From NCBI RefSeq assembly GCF_020687505.1, contig NZ_JAJEQT010000009.1: a stretch of DNA of 64,000 nucleotides; one strand, 5' to 3'. Numbering within the stretch: position 1 is the first letter of the stretch; each line of letters opens with the position of its first letter. Source of the DNA: Coprococcus_C hominis. Lineage in GTDB: Bacteria; Bacillota; Clostridia; Lachnospirales; Lachnospiraceae. The position numbers and the translations under genes were made by a program. Positions 53,864 through 62,747 of this stretch are shown piece after piece. A model generated the notes under the pieces. It was not told where the DNA came from. It worked only from the letters and a program-made list of their open reading frames with translations, and did not search any database.

Positions 53864-53886
53864 GATTGATTTTGTTATAGTTATGA

Positions 53887-54111
53887 ATTCGGAAAGGATA
53901 TGGTACTATAGCAAAGCGAAAGACACTGACCAAGGATTGGTACAGATATGATACACGATTTGATTTACCGGTTTATGCAGAAAATGGTGATATTGAGAGA
54001 TATAATGTTTTTACTGCAAGACTATTGATCAGACATGCTTCTTCAGGGAAAAAGTATTTGTATGACATTTTGGAAATAAAAAAAGAAACGAGCAAGTCCT
54101 GTCAGGAATAA
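53887..54111 (+). pseudogene. C-terminal remnant of a mobile-element polyvalent protein (PBECR-type nuclease domain)
   Basis: An open stretch of about 74 codons ending in TAA at 54111. It reads RYDTRFDLPVYAENGDIERYN, split as RYDTRFDLPVYAEN and GDIERYNVF, then LLIRHASSGKKYLYDILEIK and KETS. This end is typical of large polyvalent or head-morphogenesis proteins of phages and ICEs with BECR-fold nuclease domains. No start codon or ribosome site exists, and a stop sits just upstream (53884), so it is a fragment. It shows that this region took in mobile-element DNA. Confidence 0.65.
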
Positions 54112-54257
54112 TCCCTACCCGGTGAAACCCCATTTCCTTTATAGAATATAATAATGCATTATATTGAGCTTATCAATCCGAATATTCGAATTTTCACTCG
54201 CCTGAATAGTAAAAAGTTGTTTGAGAATACCAATATTGGTTAAGAAAGTGAAAGCAT

Positions 54258-55361
54258 ATGAAGAAAATTATATTGTACATTTTAGGAATAATTTTGTCCG
54301 TGTTCGGAGGCGGAATGTTTGTTTGCTGTACATATGGTGCGATTACAGATAAATTCCAACCGATTCATGTGTATCTTTCCCTGTTCTTTTCCTTCGGCGT
54401 AATTTTAGCTGCTGGAATTGTTATGATATATTTTGGTCATAAAAAGAATGTGAAACCAAAAGAGTCAGTTGACGATTATCATACGCCTGTTCAAATGCCG
54501 GACAAGAAAACTGTGAAAATATTATTACAGGAGTTGCAGAAGCGGACCAGTCAGGATTCCATTAAAATTCAGATAGAGGAAAATAGAAAGCCGACACTTA
54601 TTGAAAGTAAGCTGGGAGGCGTTCCCTATTGGGACAGGAAAAGAAAGTATCCGACAACTTCCGGTGGAAGTAGCTTGATGTTGCTGGCACAGATAAATCT
54701 GAATGAGGTTCCTGACAATCAAATGCTGCCAAAGACAGGAATGCTGCAATTTTTTATATGGTATGACAGAAACTATGGTCTGTCCATGCAAGAAAGTGGC
54801 TATCCAAATCATACCTATCAGGTTGTGTACCATGAGAAAATAGATGAAAGTATTACCGAGGCGGATGTGCTTTCTATGGGAATAAAGACAACCAGGGATA
54901 TGGAAAAAAAAGATATACATGGAAATCAATATAACGGAGCTTGCTTCCCTGTAAAGGGAGAATATGCAGTTTCCTTCAAGATGGAAAAAGCATATATGAA
55001 TGACTGTGATATAAGGTGTGATGGATTACTGCATAAGATTGCAGACGAGTTCGGTATTGCGTTGGATAGCAGATTAAAATTTTATCAAATGTTTGATGAG
55101 TATGATAAAAAATATGCAGATATTCACGAATCTACATATGGACACCGGATGTTTGGATATCCATATTTTAGACAGTCTGATCCACGAAGTATGAAGAGAA
55201 ATTATTATGATACCCTGCTGTTCCAACTTGATTCGGATTACTGGAAGAATCAGTGGCGAATTCTGTGGGGCGATGCCGGTGCTGGTGCGTTTTTTATTAA
55301 CAGCAAAAAACTTGAGGAACTGGATTTTAGTGATGTACTTTATAGTTGGGATTGTTGTTAA
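54258..55361 (+). CDS. DUF1963 (YwqG-like) protein with N-terminal membrane anchor
   Basis: A 367-residue protein. Two transmembrane helices at the N-terminus (IILYILGIILSVFGGGMFVC; LSLFFSFGVILAAGIVMIYF) precede a YwqG/DUF1963 domain (about 90-365). That domain shows KLGGVPYWDRKRKYP, LMLLAQINLNEVP and the C-terminal WGDAGAGAFFI, which fit the family well. YwqG proteins are often found near toxin or secretion loci; their function is unknown. The SD is TAAGAAAGTGAAAG, which is weak. The gap 54112-54257 holds no gene. Confidence 0.75.
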   Translation: MKKIILYILGIILSVFGGGMFVCCTYGAITDKFQPIHVYLSLFFSFGVILAAGIVMIYFGHKKNVKPKESVDDYHTPVQMPDKKTVKILLQELQKRTSQDSIKIQIEENRKPTLIESKLGGVPYWDRKRKYPTTSGGSSLMLLAQINLNEVPDNQMLPKTGMLQFFIWYDRNYGLSMQESGYPNHTYQVVYHEKIDESITEADVLSMGIKTTRDMEKKDIHGNQYNGACFPVKGEYAVSFKMEKAYMNDCDIRCDGLLHKIADEFGIALDSRLKFYQMFDEYDKKYADIHESTYGHRMFGYPYFRQSDPRSMKRNYYDTLLFQLDSDYWKNQWRILWGDAGAGAFFINSKKLEELDFSDVLYSWDCC

Positions 55362-55412
55362 TGCTGGTGTGAATGATTTGGAGAGATTGTAAGAAGCGTA
55401 GGAGAAAATGAT

Positions 55413-56081
55413 ATGGTGTATTCAGTGCAAGAAGCACAAGTCAAATTATATAGTGCTCTGGCGGACAAAATAGGTTTTAAATATTTGAAAAGTCAGAGAT
55501 GCTTAAAAAAGGTAATAGGAAATCTGGCTTTCCATTTTGACTTTTACTCAAGCAAATGGAATCAATCAGGTAAGCAGGTTGAGATCGAAGCGGGCTTTTA
55601 TATATATAATAAAAAATATGGAAAAGAAGGAATTAACAGTGTTGTAGCAAGCAAAATGTTTCGCCCTGGGGCAGAAAGTGGATACTGGTACGATATATCA
55701 ACACAGGAAAGTCTGGAGTCAACGTATAATACATTATTGGAAGAATTCAAAACACCGCTTGATTTGTGTACACGATTCGAAGCAGATTATATTTCGGCTA
55801 TCAAATATTTATATGAGAATTTGTTTGATGAATATAACGTCTTTTTGGATTTTGCTGCAGATAATCTGGGTTTGGAAGCTGTGAGAGAAAGGGTAGAAGC
55901 GTTATATGCGTCTATTCCGAAAGAAGACGCGGATATTTATAGAAGAAATAAAGAAGAGATAAATCGGATGATTAAAAATAATGATCATAGGTATGGAAGA
56001 ATAGAAGGGGTTCAGTCGTGGATGATTAACAGAAGCAATTGGAAATGGGTTATGGATTATGAAGTTATTAGAAAACTATGA
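55413..56081 (+). CDS. Unknown AT-rich protein, DUF4304-like
   Basis: A 222-residue protein, predicted alpha/beta and soluble. The start (ALADKIGFKYLKSQRCLKKVIGNLAFHFDFYSSKWN, core FHFDFYSSKWN) resembles DUF4304-type proteins, some of which are toxin immunity proteins. The rest is not recognised. Its start follows TAGGAGAAAATG. Its stop overlaps the start of the helicase gene (ATGA), so the two may be translationally coupled, although the helicase has clearly higher GC and different codon use. Confidence 0.55.
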   Translation: MVYSVQEAQVKLYSALADKIGFKYLKSQRCLKKVIGNLAFHFDFYSSKWNQSGKQVEIEAGFYIYNKKYGKEGINSVVASKMFRPGAESGYWYDISTQESLESTYNTLLEEFKTPLDLCTRFEADYISAIKYLYENLFDEYNVFLDFAADNLGLEAVRERVEALYASIPKEDADIYRRNKEEINRMIKNNDHRYGRIEGVQSWMINRSNWKWVMDYEVIRKL

Positions 56082-58381
56082 ACTACGAAAACATTTTACA
56101 ATTTAAGGGAACGTGGCGTGTGTATCAGGCACGGGTGCTGGATCGGGCGGAGCATTATGTGCGGGATGGCAAGATCCATATCGTGGCGGCTCCGGGTTCG
56201 GGAAAGACTACGCTTGGAATTGAACTGATACGCAGGCTGCAGGGAACGGCACTGGTGCTTGTGCCGACCATTACGATCCGGGAGCAGTGGATCGCACGGA
56301 TCAAAGAGGCATTTTTGTGTGACGGTGTGAATGCGGAAGCGTATCTGTCACAAAGCCTGAAAAATCCACGTGCAATTACAGTGACTACATATCAGGCATT
56401 GCATAGTGCCATGACGCAGATACAGGATGGAGAAGAGGATTATCAGGGATTTTCCCTGCTTCAGGTCTTGCAGGATGCAAAGGTAGATACGCTTTGTCTT
56501 GATGAATGCCATCATCTGCGAAGCGAGTGGTGGAAATCGCTGGAAAGCTTGAAGGAGAAGCTGATCGATGTGACAACAATCGCACTTACAGCGACACCGC
56601 CATATGATTCGACACCTGCCATGTGGAACCGTTATATCGCGATGTGTGGCGAGATTGATGAGGAGATCACGACGCCGGAGCTGGTGAAGGAGGGAAGCCT
56701 CTGCCCGCATCAGGATTATGTGTATTTCAATTATCCGACGAAACAGGAAGAAGCGGAAGTGATGCGGTATATGCAGGCACATCCGGACTGTGAGGAGTTA
56801 GATCCGGAGATAGAGAAGCATCTGACGAATTCCCTTGGGAAGATCGAAAGCATCCGCCAGATTACACAGCATGAATATGCATCACTTCATGGAAGGCTGC
56901 ATATGCTGATCCTTACGGATTATATACGGAAGGAACATGAAAAATCAATCGGTAACCGGGAAGCAGATGTGAATCTGCTCGGGGTGCTGCCACTCTTTGA
57001 GAATCTTCGGCGGGATGCGCAGGATATGTGGTCGGACATGCGGCTTGGCGTGTTATGTGGAAGCATTATTGTGATACCAGCAGAGGCGAAGGATGCACTA
57101 TTAAAAACTGTGGGTGATTCAGGCACGGTGACATTCTCGAAGCTTGGAAGTCTGCCGGAGACTGAGTATGTGAAGGTATCTGCGGTTGGAGACTCACATT
57201 TCCTGATACCGGCGGTGACACAGTTGTTTGCAGATGGATATATACAGGTGTTGATCGGTACAAAATCACTGCTTGGCGAAGGCTGGGATTCCCCGTGCAT
57301 TAATTCCCTGATTCTTGCAAGTACCGTTGGTTCGTTTATGCTCAGTAACCAGATGCGTGGCAGAGCCATCCGCACATGGGACAGAGAACCGGATAAGACA
57401 AGCAATATCTGGCATCTGGTATGCTTAAAACCATGGTATGAGAGTTCGTTCGGGACGAAACCGGAGACGAGCGAGGATTACCGGATGCTTACCAGACGAA
57501 TGGAACATTTCCTAGGTCTGCACTACACGGAGAATGTGATTGAAAATGGTTTGGCACGTCTGTCGATCATACAGAAACCATTTACAAAGGCGAATGTAGC
57601 GAATATGAATGCGACGATGCTCGCCTTATCTAAGGAGCGGAGCCGCTTGCGGGAGCGTTGGAATCGTTCGCTTACGATCTATCCGAAGATGGAGGTCGTG
57701 ACAGAGGTAAAAGTGCGGGATAAAGCGGTGCCAAGGGCTGCGTTTCATGATGCGGTAGCAAAGATGATATTCTCGATATTCCTGTTGTGTGCTGCATGGT
57801 ATATGGCGGCGCAGACAGGTGCGAAAACCGGGAGTGCGTGGCTTGGAACGCTAGCCGGAATATTTACGCTGGCAGGACTGGGGATGCTTTCTTACTGCTT
57901 CCCAAAGATGTTTATGCTTGGAAGTCCGTACGAACGGTTGAAGACATTTGGCAAGGGAATCCGGAAAGCACTGGAGAAGCAGAAGCTTTTGGATATGCCG
58001 GACAGTACGGTTGTGACGGAGACGCCGGAAGCGTATAAACATGTCGTATATCTGCAGGGCGGAAGCGGAAGAGATGGAGCGCTTTTTTCCCGGTGTGTGA
58101 ATGAGTTTTTTGCACCGGTTGAGAATCAGAAATATATCTTAGTCAAGCATGGAAGACAAAGAGGAAACGACCGTTTTTTTGCAGTGCCGGATTGTTTTTC
58201 AGCGAAGAAGGAACAGGCAGAGCAGTTTACAGAGTGCATGCGTCCATATATCGGTGCATACGATTGTGTTTATACGCGGGCAGGACAGGGGAATGTTTTG
58301 CTGCAGGAGGCACAGAATGCTGCCTATGCGAATCAGGAAGCACGCTGCAGTATGCGGCGGAAGGTAACAGGAAGAAAGTAG
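56078..58381 (+). CDS. DEAD/DEAH-box helicase with transmembrane segments
   Basis: A 767-residue superfamily 2 ATPase. Walker A AAPGSGKTT has Lys43, Walker B is Asp142-Glu-Cys-His (CLDECHHL), and motif III is ALTATPP. The second RecA domain has SLLGEGWDSPCIN and motif VI QMRGRAIR. After the motor come two hydrophobic helices (about 565-620: MIFSIFLLCAAWYMAA, TLAGIFTLAGLGMLSYCF) and a 140-residue C-terminal domain of unknown type. A membrane-tied helicase is unusual. The gene is GC-rich like the core genome. It ends at the terminator at 58390. Confidence 0.8.
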   Translation: MNYENILQFKGTWRVYQARVLDRAEHYVRDGKIHIVAAPGSGKTTLGIELIRRLQGTALVLVPTITIREQWIARIKEAFLCDGVNAEAYLSQSLKNPRAITVTTYQALHSAMTQIQDGEEDYQGFSLLQVLQDAKVDTLCLDECHHLRSEWWKSLESLKEKLIDVTTIALTATPPYDSTPAMWNRYIAMCGEIDEEITTPELVKEGSLCPHQDYVYFNYPTKQEEAEVMRYMQAHPDCEELDPEIEKHLTNSLGKIESIRQITQHEYASLHGRLHMLILTDYIRKEHEKSIGNREADVNLLGVLPLFENLRRDAQDMWSDMRLGVLCGSIIVIPAEAKDALLKTVGDSGTVTFSKLGSLPETEYVKVSAVGDSHFLIPAVTQLFADGYIQVLIGTKSLLGEGWDSPCINSLILASTVGSFMLSNQMRGRAIRTWDREPDKTSNIWHLVCLKPWYESSFGTKPETSEDYRMLTRRMEHFLGLHYTENVIENGLARLSIIQKPFTKANVANMNATMLALSKERSRLRERWNRSLTIYPKMEVVTEVKVRDKAVPRAAFHDAVAKMIFSIFLLCAAWYMAAQTGAKTGSAWLGTLAGIFTLAGLGMLSYCFPKMFMLGSPYERLKTFGKGIRKALEKQKLLDMPDSTVVTETPEAYKHVVYLQGGSGRDGALFSRCVNEFFAPVENQKYILVKHGRQRGNDRFFAVPDCFSAKKEQAEQFTECMRPYIGAYDCVYTRAGQGNVLLQEAQNAAYANQEARCSMRRKVTGRK

Positions 58382-58389
58382 AAAGTTAA

Positions 58390-58415
58390 GGAGCGATATC
58401 TTTCGGTATCGCTCC
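58390..58415. terminator. Terminator between the helicase and the convergent HTH gene
   Basis: GGAGCGATATC-TTTC-GGTATCGCTCC, an 11-bp stem with a 4-nt loop, followed by CTTTATTAAT. The T-tract is weak in both directions, but its position between convergent genes supports use by both. Confidence 0.7.
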
Positions 58416-58420
58416 CTTTA

Positions 58421-60187
58421 TTAATGTGACAGTGGGACATTCTTCGGGACAGAAGAATCGTCCCTGATTGGAATTACCATATTTTCAAAGGCATGCCGCA
58501 TCTTCGGATGCCGGATGAGAAAATGAATCGCGGGTGTTTTATTTTTAGATACAAGTACCCATTTTCCTTCATGAATGTAGATCTGGACGTTGCGAAAGGC
58601 AAAAGCTGTATTTTCAACAATATGATAGTTGAAATTTTGCTGTTGGTAAGCAAGTGCCAGTTTCCAGTGTTCTGTGTAATCTTCCCAACGGTAAAGCACA
58701 TCCTTCTCATAAAATAAACCGGAGAGTGGGAGCACCATTGGTGACTGATCAAATTCCTGTTTGGTCAGCACAGGGATTTCTTCTGTGATGGTACTATGCG
58801 ATAAAATCGTAGCTGCAAGCTCCTTCTGCCTTGAAACATATTGCCGGATTTGTTCCTGTTCCACCTGCGGAATCTGATTGTGACATAAAATACGGTCAAG
58901 TAGATCTTCGCTTAACGTATGTAACGAAAGGGCAGATAAAATATAATATCTTGCGCCTTCTTTTTTTGTGTCTTCATCCAGAAAGAAGTTGTATGCCTGT
59001 GCGTGCTCGGAGCGATAGATTTCCATGAGTGGTGTTGCCTTGGATAAGAGTCGTTCGGCACGTTTCTTGTAGTAAGCAACCTCACTTTTGTTTTTGGTCA
59101 GATAATATTTCCCCTCGGAGTGATAGCCATTGATCGCTTCTCCGGTCAGTGCCACGCTGCCGGATACCTTTAAAAGGCTGGAAAAAATAGTTCCCTGTAC
59201 GCTTTTCAGGTAGTAGGGGGATATCTGACCGGACATATACATTGGAATCCAGCTTTCTAATCCAAGCATCATGTCATCAAAGGAACGGTCAATGTTATGG
59301 ATCTGGTTTAAATGAAGTCCTTTTTTGAGCATCATCGCCATACCGAACATCCATTTTTTAGGGAAATCTGGATCTTTTGCCATCTCACTCATTGGCATAT
59401 CGCTATACATCGTGACGGGTTCTGTGGACTTGGAGAGCACAGTCGCCTTTAAGAATGCAAGCTCACTGTCCATCATTTCCTGCAGACCAAAATAGCTTTT
59501 GGAGGTAGGAAGCTGAAATGGAACGGATGGTACTTTCAATTCATCGAAATGGATGGCGCAGATGTATTCATCGAGATTGAAATCATCCAGCTTATGAAGA
59601 AAACTCGTCATCTGGTCTTTGGAATGGTTGGAGCCGTTTGCCAGCCAATCCGAAAGCTGAGTCTGGTAATGATTCAGATCCTGTAACTCTTCCAGACTGC
59701 ATCCGATCAAGTCGGCAATCAATGCTTTTTTGGATGTATCCTGGTATCGGCGTGCGACGAAATGGGAGACTCCGGAGATAAATTGCTGTGGGTTTGCAGG
59801 CTGCCGCTGGCCATTCCGGATGCGCGAGATATAAGATGCGTCGTAGTTTATATATTTGGCAAGCTCGGAAATATTCACAGGCAGGATTGACAGCAGTGTG
59901 TTCAGGTTTTTCTGAAGATTATCGATATCCGGGTTTTTGCTTTTGACATAGGGGAGAAAGGAGTCTGTGACAGTCTGGATTGTGAATTCAGATAAGCCTT
60001 TTTCCCCGGCAATACGAACAATACCAGTTACCAGATTTGCAAGGTTATCAGAATCTGCTTCAGGAACGCGGTCACCGGAACGATATCTGCTGATGGTAGC
60101 TGCCGAAAGACCAGAGCGTTCGGAGAGCATTTTTGCTGTGCAGTCCAATTGTTCAATATATTCCGCGAGTTTCTCTTGAAAGGTCAT
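58421..60187 (-). CDS. Regulator with two XRE-type helix-turn-helix modules
   Basis: A 588-residue protein. Two Cro/XRE-like HTH modules are visible: residues about 5-45 (TAKMLSERSGLSAATISRYRSG) and about 105-145 (ISELAKYINYDASYISRIRNG). The remaining 430 residues are helical and unrecognised, without metal or ATP motifs. It may sense a cell signal through that region. It is divergent from the anchored surface protein at 60354, a likely target. The SD is AGAGGAGGAG. An alternative reading as an abortive-infection regulator cannot be excluded. Confidence 0.75.
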   Translation of the reverse strand: MTFQEKLAEYIEQLDCTAKMLSERSGLSAATISRYRSGDRVPEADSDNLANLVTGIVRIAGEKGLSEFTIQTVTDSFLPYVKSKNPDIDNLQKNLNTLLSILPVNISELAKYINYDASYISRIRNGQRQPANPQQFISGVSHFVARRYQDTSKKALIADLIGCSLEELQDLNHYQTQLSDWLANGSNHSKDQMTSFLHKLDDFNLDEYICAIHFDELKVPSVPFQLPTSKSYFGLQEMMDSELAFLKATVLSKSTEPVTMYSDMPMSEMAKDPDFPKKWMFGMAMMLKKGLHLNQIHNIDRSFDDMMLGLESWIPMYMSGQISPYYLKSVQGTIFSSLLKVSGSVALTGEAINGYHSEGKYYLTKNKSEVAYYKKRAERLLSKATPLMEIYRSEHAQAYNFFLDEDTKKEGARYYILSALSLHTLSEDLLDRILCHNQIPQVEQEQIRQYVSRQKELAATILSHSTITEEIPVLTKQEFDQSPMVLPLSGLFYEKDVLYRWEDYTEHWKLALAYQQQNFNYHIVENTAFAFRNVQIYIHEGKWVLVSKNKTPAIHFLIRHPKMRHAFENMVIPIRDDSSVPKNVPLSH

Positions 60188-60315
60188 AATTTTCTCCTCC
60201 TCTATAATAAATGATTATATATACTATACAACAAAGGCCGGTAATTACAATACAGATGTTTCCGGATAGACATTGACTGTGTGGAAATATTAAGCATAAA
60301 TATCTGGAAAGTTGT

Positions 60316-60321
60316 TATAAT
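60316..60321 (+). promoter_or_regulatory. Probable -10 box of the surface-protein gene
   Basis: TATAAT, 32 nt before the start codon at 60354 (SD GAGGAGGG). No good -35 is found at 16-18 nt, which fits activator control. Confidence 0.45.
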
Positions 60322-60353
60322 CGTATCACATTAAATAGCGAGGAGGGTTTTCA

Positions 60354-62210
60354 ATGAAAAGGAAAAAAACAAAAATCAGATGGTTGACTGCACTAGTGGT
60401 GATGGCAATGTTTGTGGCAATCCTGCCATGCAGAGTATATGCGGAGGAAGATGGCAGTTCCGGAGGTACAGATCCGTCTGCTCCTAAGGTAAATAATACC
60501 TACACAAATACGTATCATACAAATGTAAAAATCACAGCGAATGTGACTGAAATTATGCATGATGGCAGCAATAGTTTAACAAGTGAAACGCAGGTGCAAA
60601 AAGAAAGCGGATTTATAGAAGGAAGTGTGAGCTCGGAAACGGTACAGGCGATGATCACAAGCTTAAAAAATGAGATCAGAAATCAATATAATCAGGCATA
60701 TAGTTCGAAAGAAACAGTCACCTCAACAAAATTGATACATGATCATTTTGAAAGTGCAAATATTGTAACCGATGCGCGTGGTGATACTATAACGGATATA
60801 GAGGATCTCAAGAAGATTTTGGCTGGAGATATTGTAAATTTGGAAGAAAAATATGGTCAGATTACAAATAATTTAGATGTGCATGAATATCAGGTGTATG
60901 AACTGGAGTATAACTTGACACTTTATGATGAAGAAACAGAGATTCCGAATGTTGATATCGAGAATGTCTGGTTCCACTATCAGCCGGGAGATGTTCCAAA
61001 AGCATCTGCCACCAAGGAGGATCCGTTTCGTGATATGTATGACATCGAATATGAGTATTGGGAATGCATGGAACAGACAGAACAAGGGTTAGAACCGACA
61101 GCATTCTGGTATTCCGATGAGTCAAAAAACGATGCACTTGCAGCAGATAAAAAGATTACAAGCTTTGAGGAAGGCAAATCCTACATGTATAGTATATCTC
61201 TGAAAGCAAAGGATGGTTATAAATTTGCATCGGATTGTACTATGATGGTAAATGGCAGTTCTGTCAATGCAAAAAATGTAACGGTCAGTGGATCAACGAT
61301 GTTTGTTGTTGCTATTAATTTCATTGAGCCATCAAAACCGGTACAGCTAAAGAAGATTGATCTGATTGAGCTTAATGGTGCAACGGTTAGTTTTAAAGCC
61401 GGAGATAAGCCGGTATTTACAGGGAAAGTACCGGATGGAGCACCATATATTTATCAGTGTGAATGGTGGCTTTGTGGAGATGCAGGCGTGAATTCCGCGG
61501 AATTCTGGGATAAAAGCTTTACTGAGCATATCACAGAATTTGAAGCCGGAAAGAAGTATGAATATGGTGCATATTTCAAGGCGGCGGAAGGATATTGCTT
61601 CACGTCAGATACGAAATTAAAGATAAATGGCACAGAATACACCTATCATTTACGTGAAGGGGACCCGGAGCTGGAAAATCCGGACGAGATGCATACGTTA
61701 TGGATGATTATAGGGTTGACGATGACGCCAGTGGAAACTTCTGCACAATATGAAGTCATTGAAGGCGCAAATGGTTCCTGGACACAGAATACAGATGGAA
61801 CGCTGACGGTGCGTGCAAATGGAGATTTTTCAAAGTTTACAGGCGTTAAAGTCGATGGCACACCGGTTGATGCGAAGAATTATACAGCCGTTTCCGGGTC
61901 AACGATCGTTACACTGAAACCGGAGTATCTGCAGACGTTGTCCGAGGGATCCCATACACTGACATTTATCTATGTGGATGGTGAATGCAGTACAAAATTT
62001 GCAGTAAAAGCAGCAGCGAAGCAGGCGGATGTGACACCACCGGAAACAGCTGTCAAAACACCAGACCAAAGCAAGCCTGTTGACCAGACAACTCTGAAAA
62101 GCCCAAAGACTGGCGATGCAGCATCTCCAGTTGTGTGGATGATAGTTCTACTTGCAACCGGAGTGATGGCAGGTGTACTTGTATGTTTGTCTGGAAGAAA
62201 CGAAAATTAG
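60354..62210 (+). CDS. Sortase-anchored surface protein with two homologous beta domains
   Basis: A 618-residue protein. A signal peptide (1-30, ending CRVYA) is followed by a helical acidic region (about 35-190). Two repeats of about 95 residues come next (about 200-320 and 335-445). They share the pattern FW-x-S...IT-x-FE-x-GK-x-Y-Y...KA-x-x-GY-x-F-x-SD (for example SFEEGKSYMYSISLKAKDGY and EFEAGKKYEYGAYFKAAEGY). A third domain precedes the anchor SPKTGD, a hydrophobic helix and RNEN. SPKTG replaces LPxTG. No sortase gene is near. It is probably an adhesin or ligand-binding protein. Confidence 0.78.
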   Translation: MKRKKTKIRWLTALVVMAMFVAILPCRVYAEEDGSSGGTDPSAPKVNNTYTNTYHTNVKITANVTEIMHDGSNSLTSETQVQKESGFIEGSVSSETVQAMITSLKNEIRNQYNQAYSSKETVTSTKLIHDHFESANIVTDARGDTITDIEDLKKILAGDIVNLEEKYGQITNNLDVHEYQVYELEYNLTLYDEETEIPNVDIENVWFHYQPGDVPKASATKEDPFRDMYDIEYEYWECMEQTEQGLEPTAFWYSDESKNDALAADKKITSFEEGKSYMYSISLKAKDGYKFASDCTMMVNGSSVNAKNVTVSGSTMFVVAINFIEPSKPVQLKKIDLIELNGATVSFKAGDKPVFTGKVPDGAPYIYQCEWWLCGDAGVNSAEFWDKSFTEHITEFEAGKKYEYGAYFKAAEGYCFTSDTKLKINGTEYTYHLREGDPELENPDEMHTLWMIIGLTMTPVETSAQYEVIEGANGSWTQNTDGTLTVRANGDFSKFTGVKVDGTPVDAKNYTAVSGSTIVTLKPEYLQTLSEGSHTLTFIYVDGECSTKFAVKAAAKQADVTPPETAVKTPDQSKPVDQTTLKSPKTGDAASPVVWMIVLLATGVMAGVLVCLSGRNEN

Positions 62211-62229
62211 AAATAACAAATAAATTTGC

Positions 62230-62270
62230 AAAAAACCATGGTAAAGCGGTGCTTTCTACCATGGTTTTTT
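62230..62270 (+). terminator. Strong terminator of the surface-protein gene
   Basis: AAAAAACCATGGTA / TACCATGGTTTTTT, a perfect 14-bp stem, with AAGC/GCTT stacked inside. It has T-runs on both strands, so it can also end transcripts of the minus-strand remnant. Confidence 0.9.
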
Positions 62271-62468
62271 AATGTGATGTTTCTCTTATCAATCTGCTGC
62301 CTGATGGTTGAGATAGGGATAATTGCCTCAGATGCAATTGGCGAATCGTCAAAACCGACAATGCGGTATTCATCAGGAAGAAATCTGTATTTTCGCATAA
62401 TAAGGTTTAAGAGTATATTGGCATGTGTGTCATTTGCCATAAATATTCCCTTTCTTAAGCCGGAATAA
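62271..62468 (-). pseudogene. Internal fragment of a LacI-family sugar regulator
   Basis: About 65 codons of the C-terminal half of a LacI-type effector domain: GIFMANDTHANILLNLIMRK, then EYRIVGFDDSPIASEAI and STIRQQID. The HTH, hinge and first half are missing, and the C-terminus runs into the terminator at 62270. Its upstream end meets the msmK remnant exactly at about 62468, head to head. It therefore looks like one side of a deletion. It differs in sequence from the galR-type gene at 31487. Confidence 0.8.
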
Positions 62469-62729
62469 TCAAACCTGGACGCGAAATTAAGAGTCAGCAT
62501 GAGAAATGAGATCAGTAAGCTTCACAGAAAACTAGGAAGTACAACGATTTATGTCACACATGACCAGGTGGAAGCCTTGACTATGGCAGACCGGATTGTT
62601 ATTATGAAAGCCGGTGTGGTACAGCAGGTTGGAAAACCGATGGAATTATATGATCATCCGGTCAATAAGTTTGTTGCTGGATTCATTGGATCACCGCAAA
62701 TGAATTTCTATGATGTTACAATCGGTTGA
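62469..62729 (+). pseudogene. msmK: Internal fragment of an MsmK/UgpC-type sugar ABC transporter ATPase
   Basis: About 86 codons starting at the D-loop (SNLDAKLRVSM), then the H-loop (IYVTHDQVEALTMADRIVIM) and FVAGFIGSPQMNFYDV, then TGA. Walker A, the signature motif and Walker B are missing at the 5' side; the TOBE domain is missing at the 3' side. A stop lies directly upstream (62466). MsmK-type ATPases energise oligosaccharide importers, which fits the adjacent GH32 gene. Confidence 0.85.
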
Positions 62730-62747
62730 ATTATAGGAGGACTTTGA

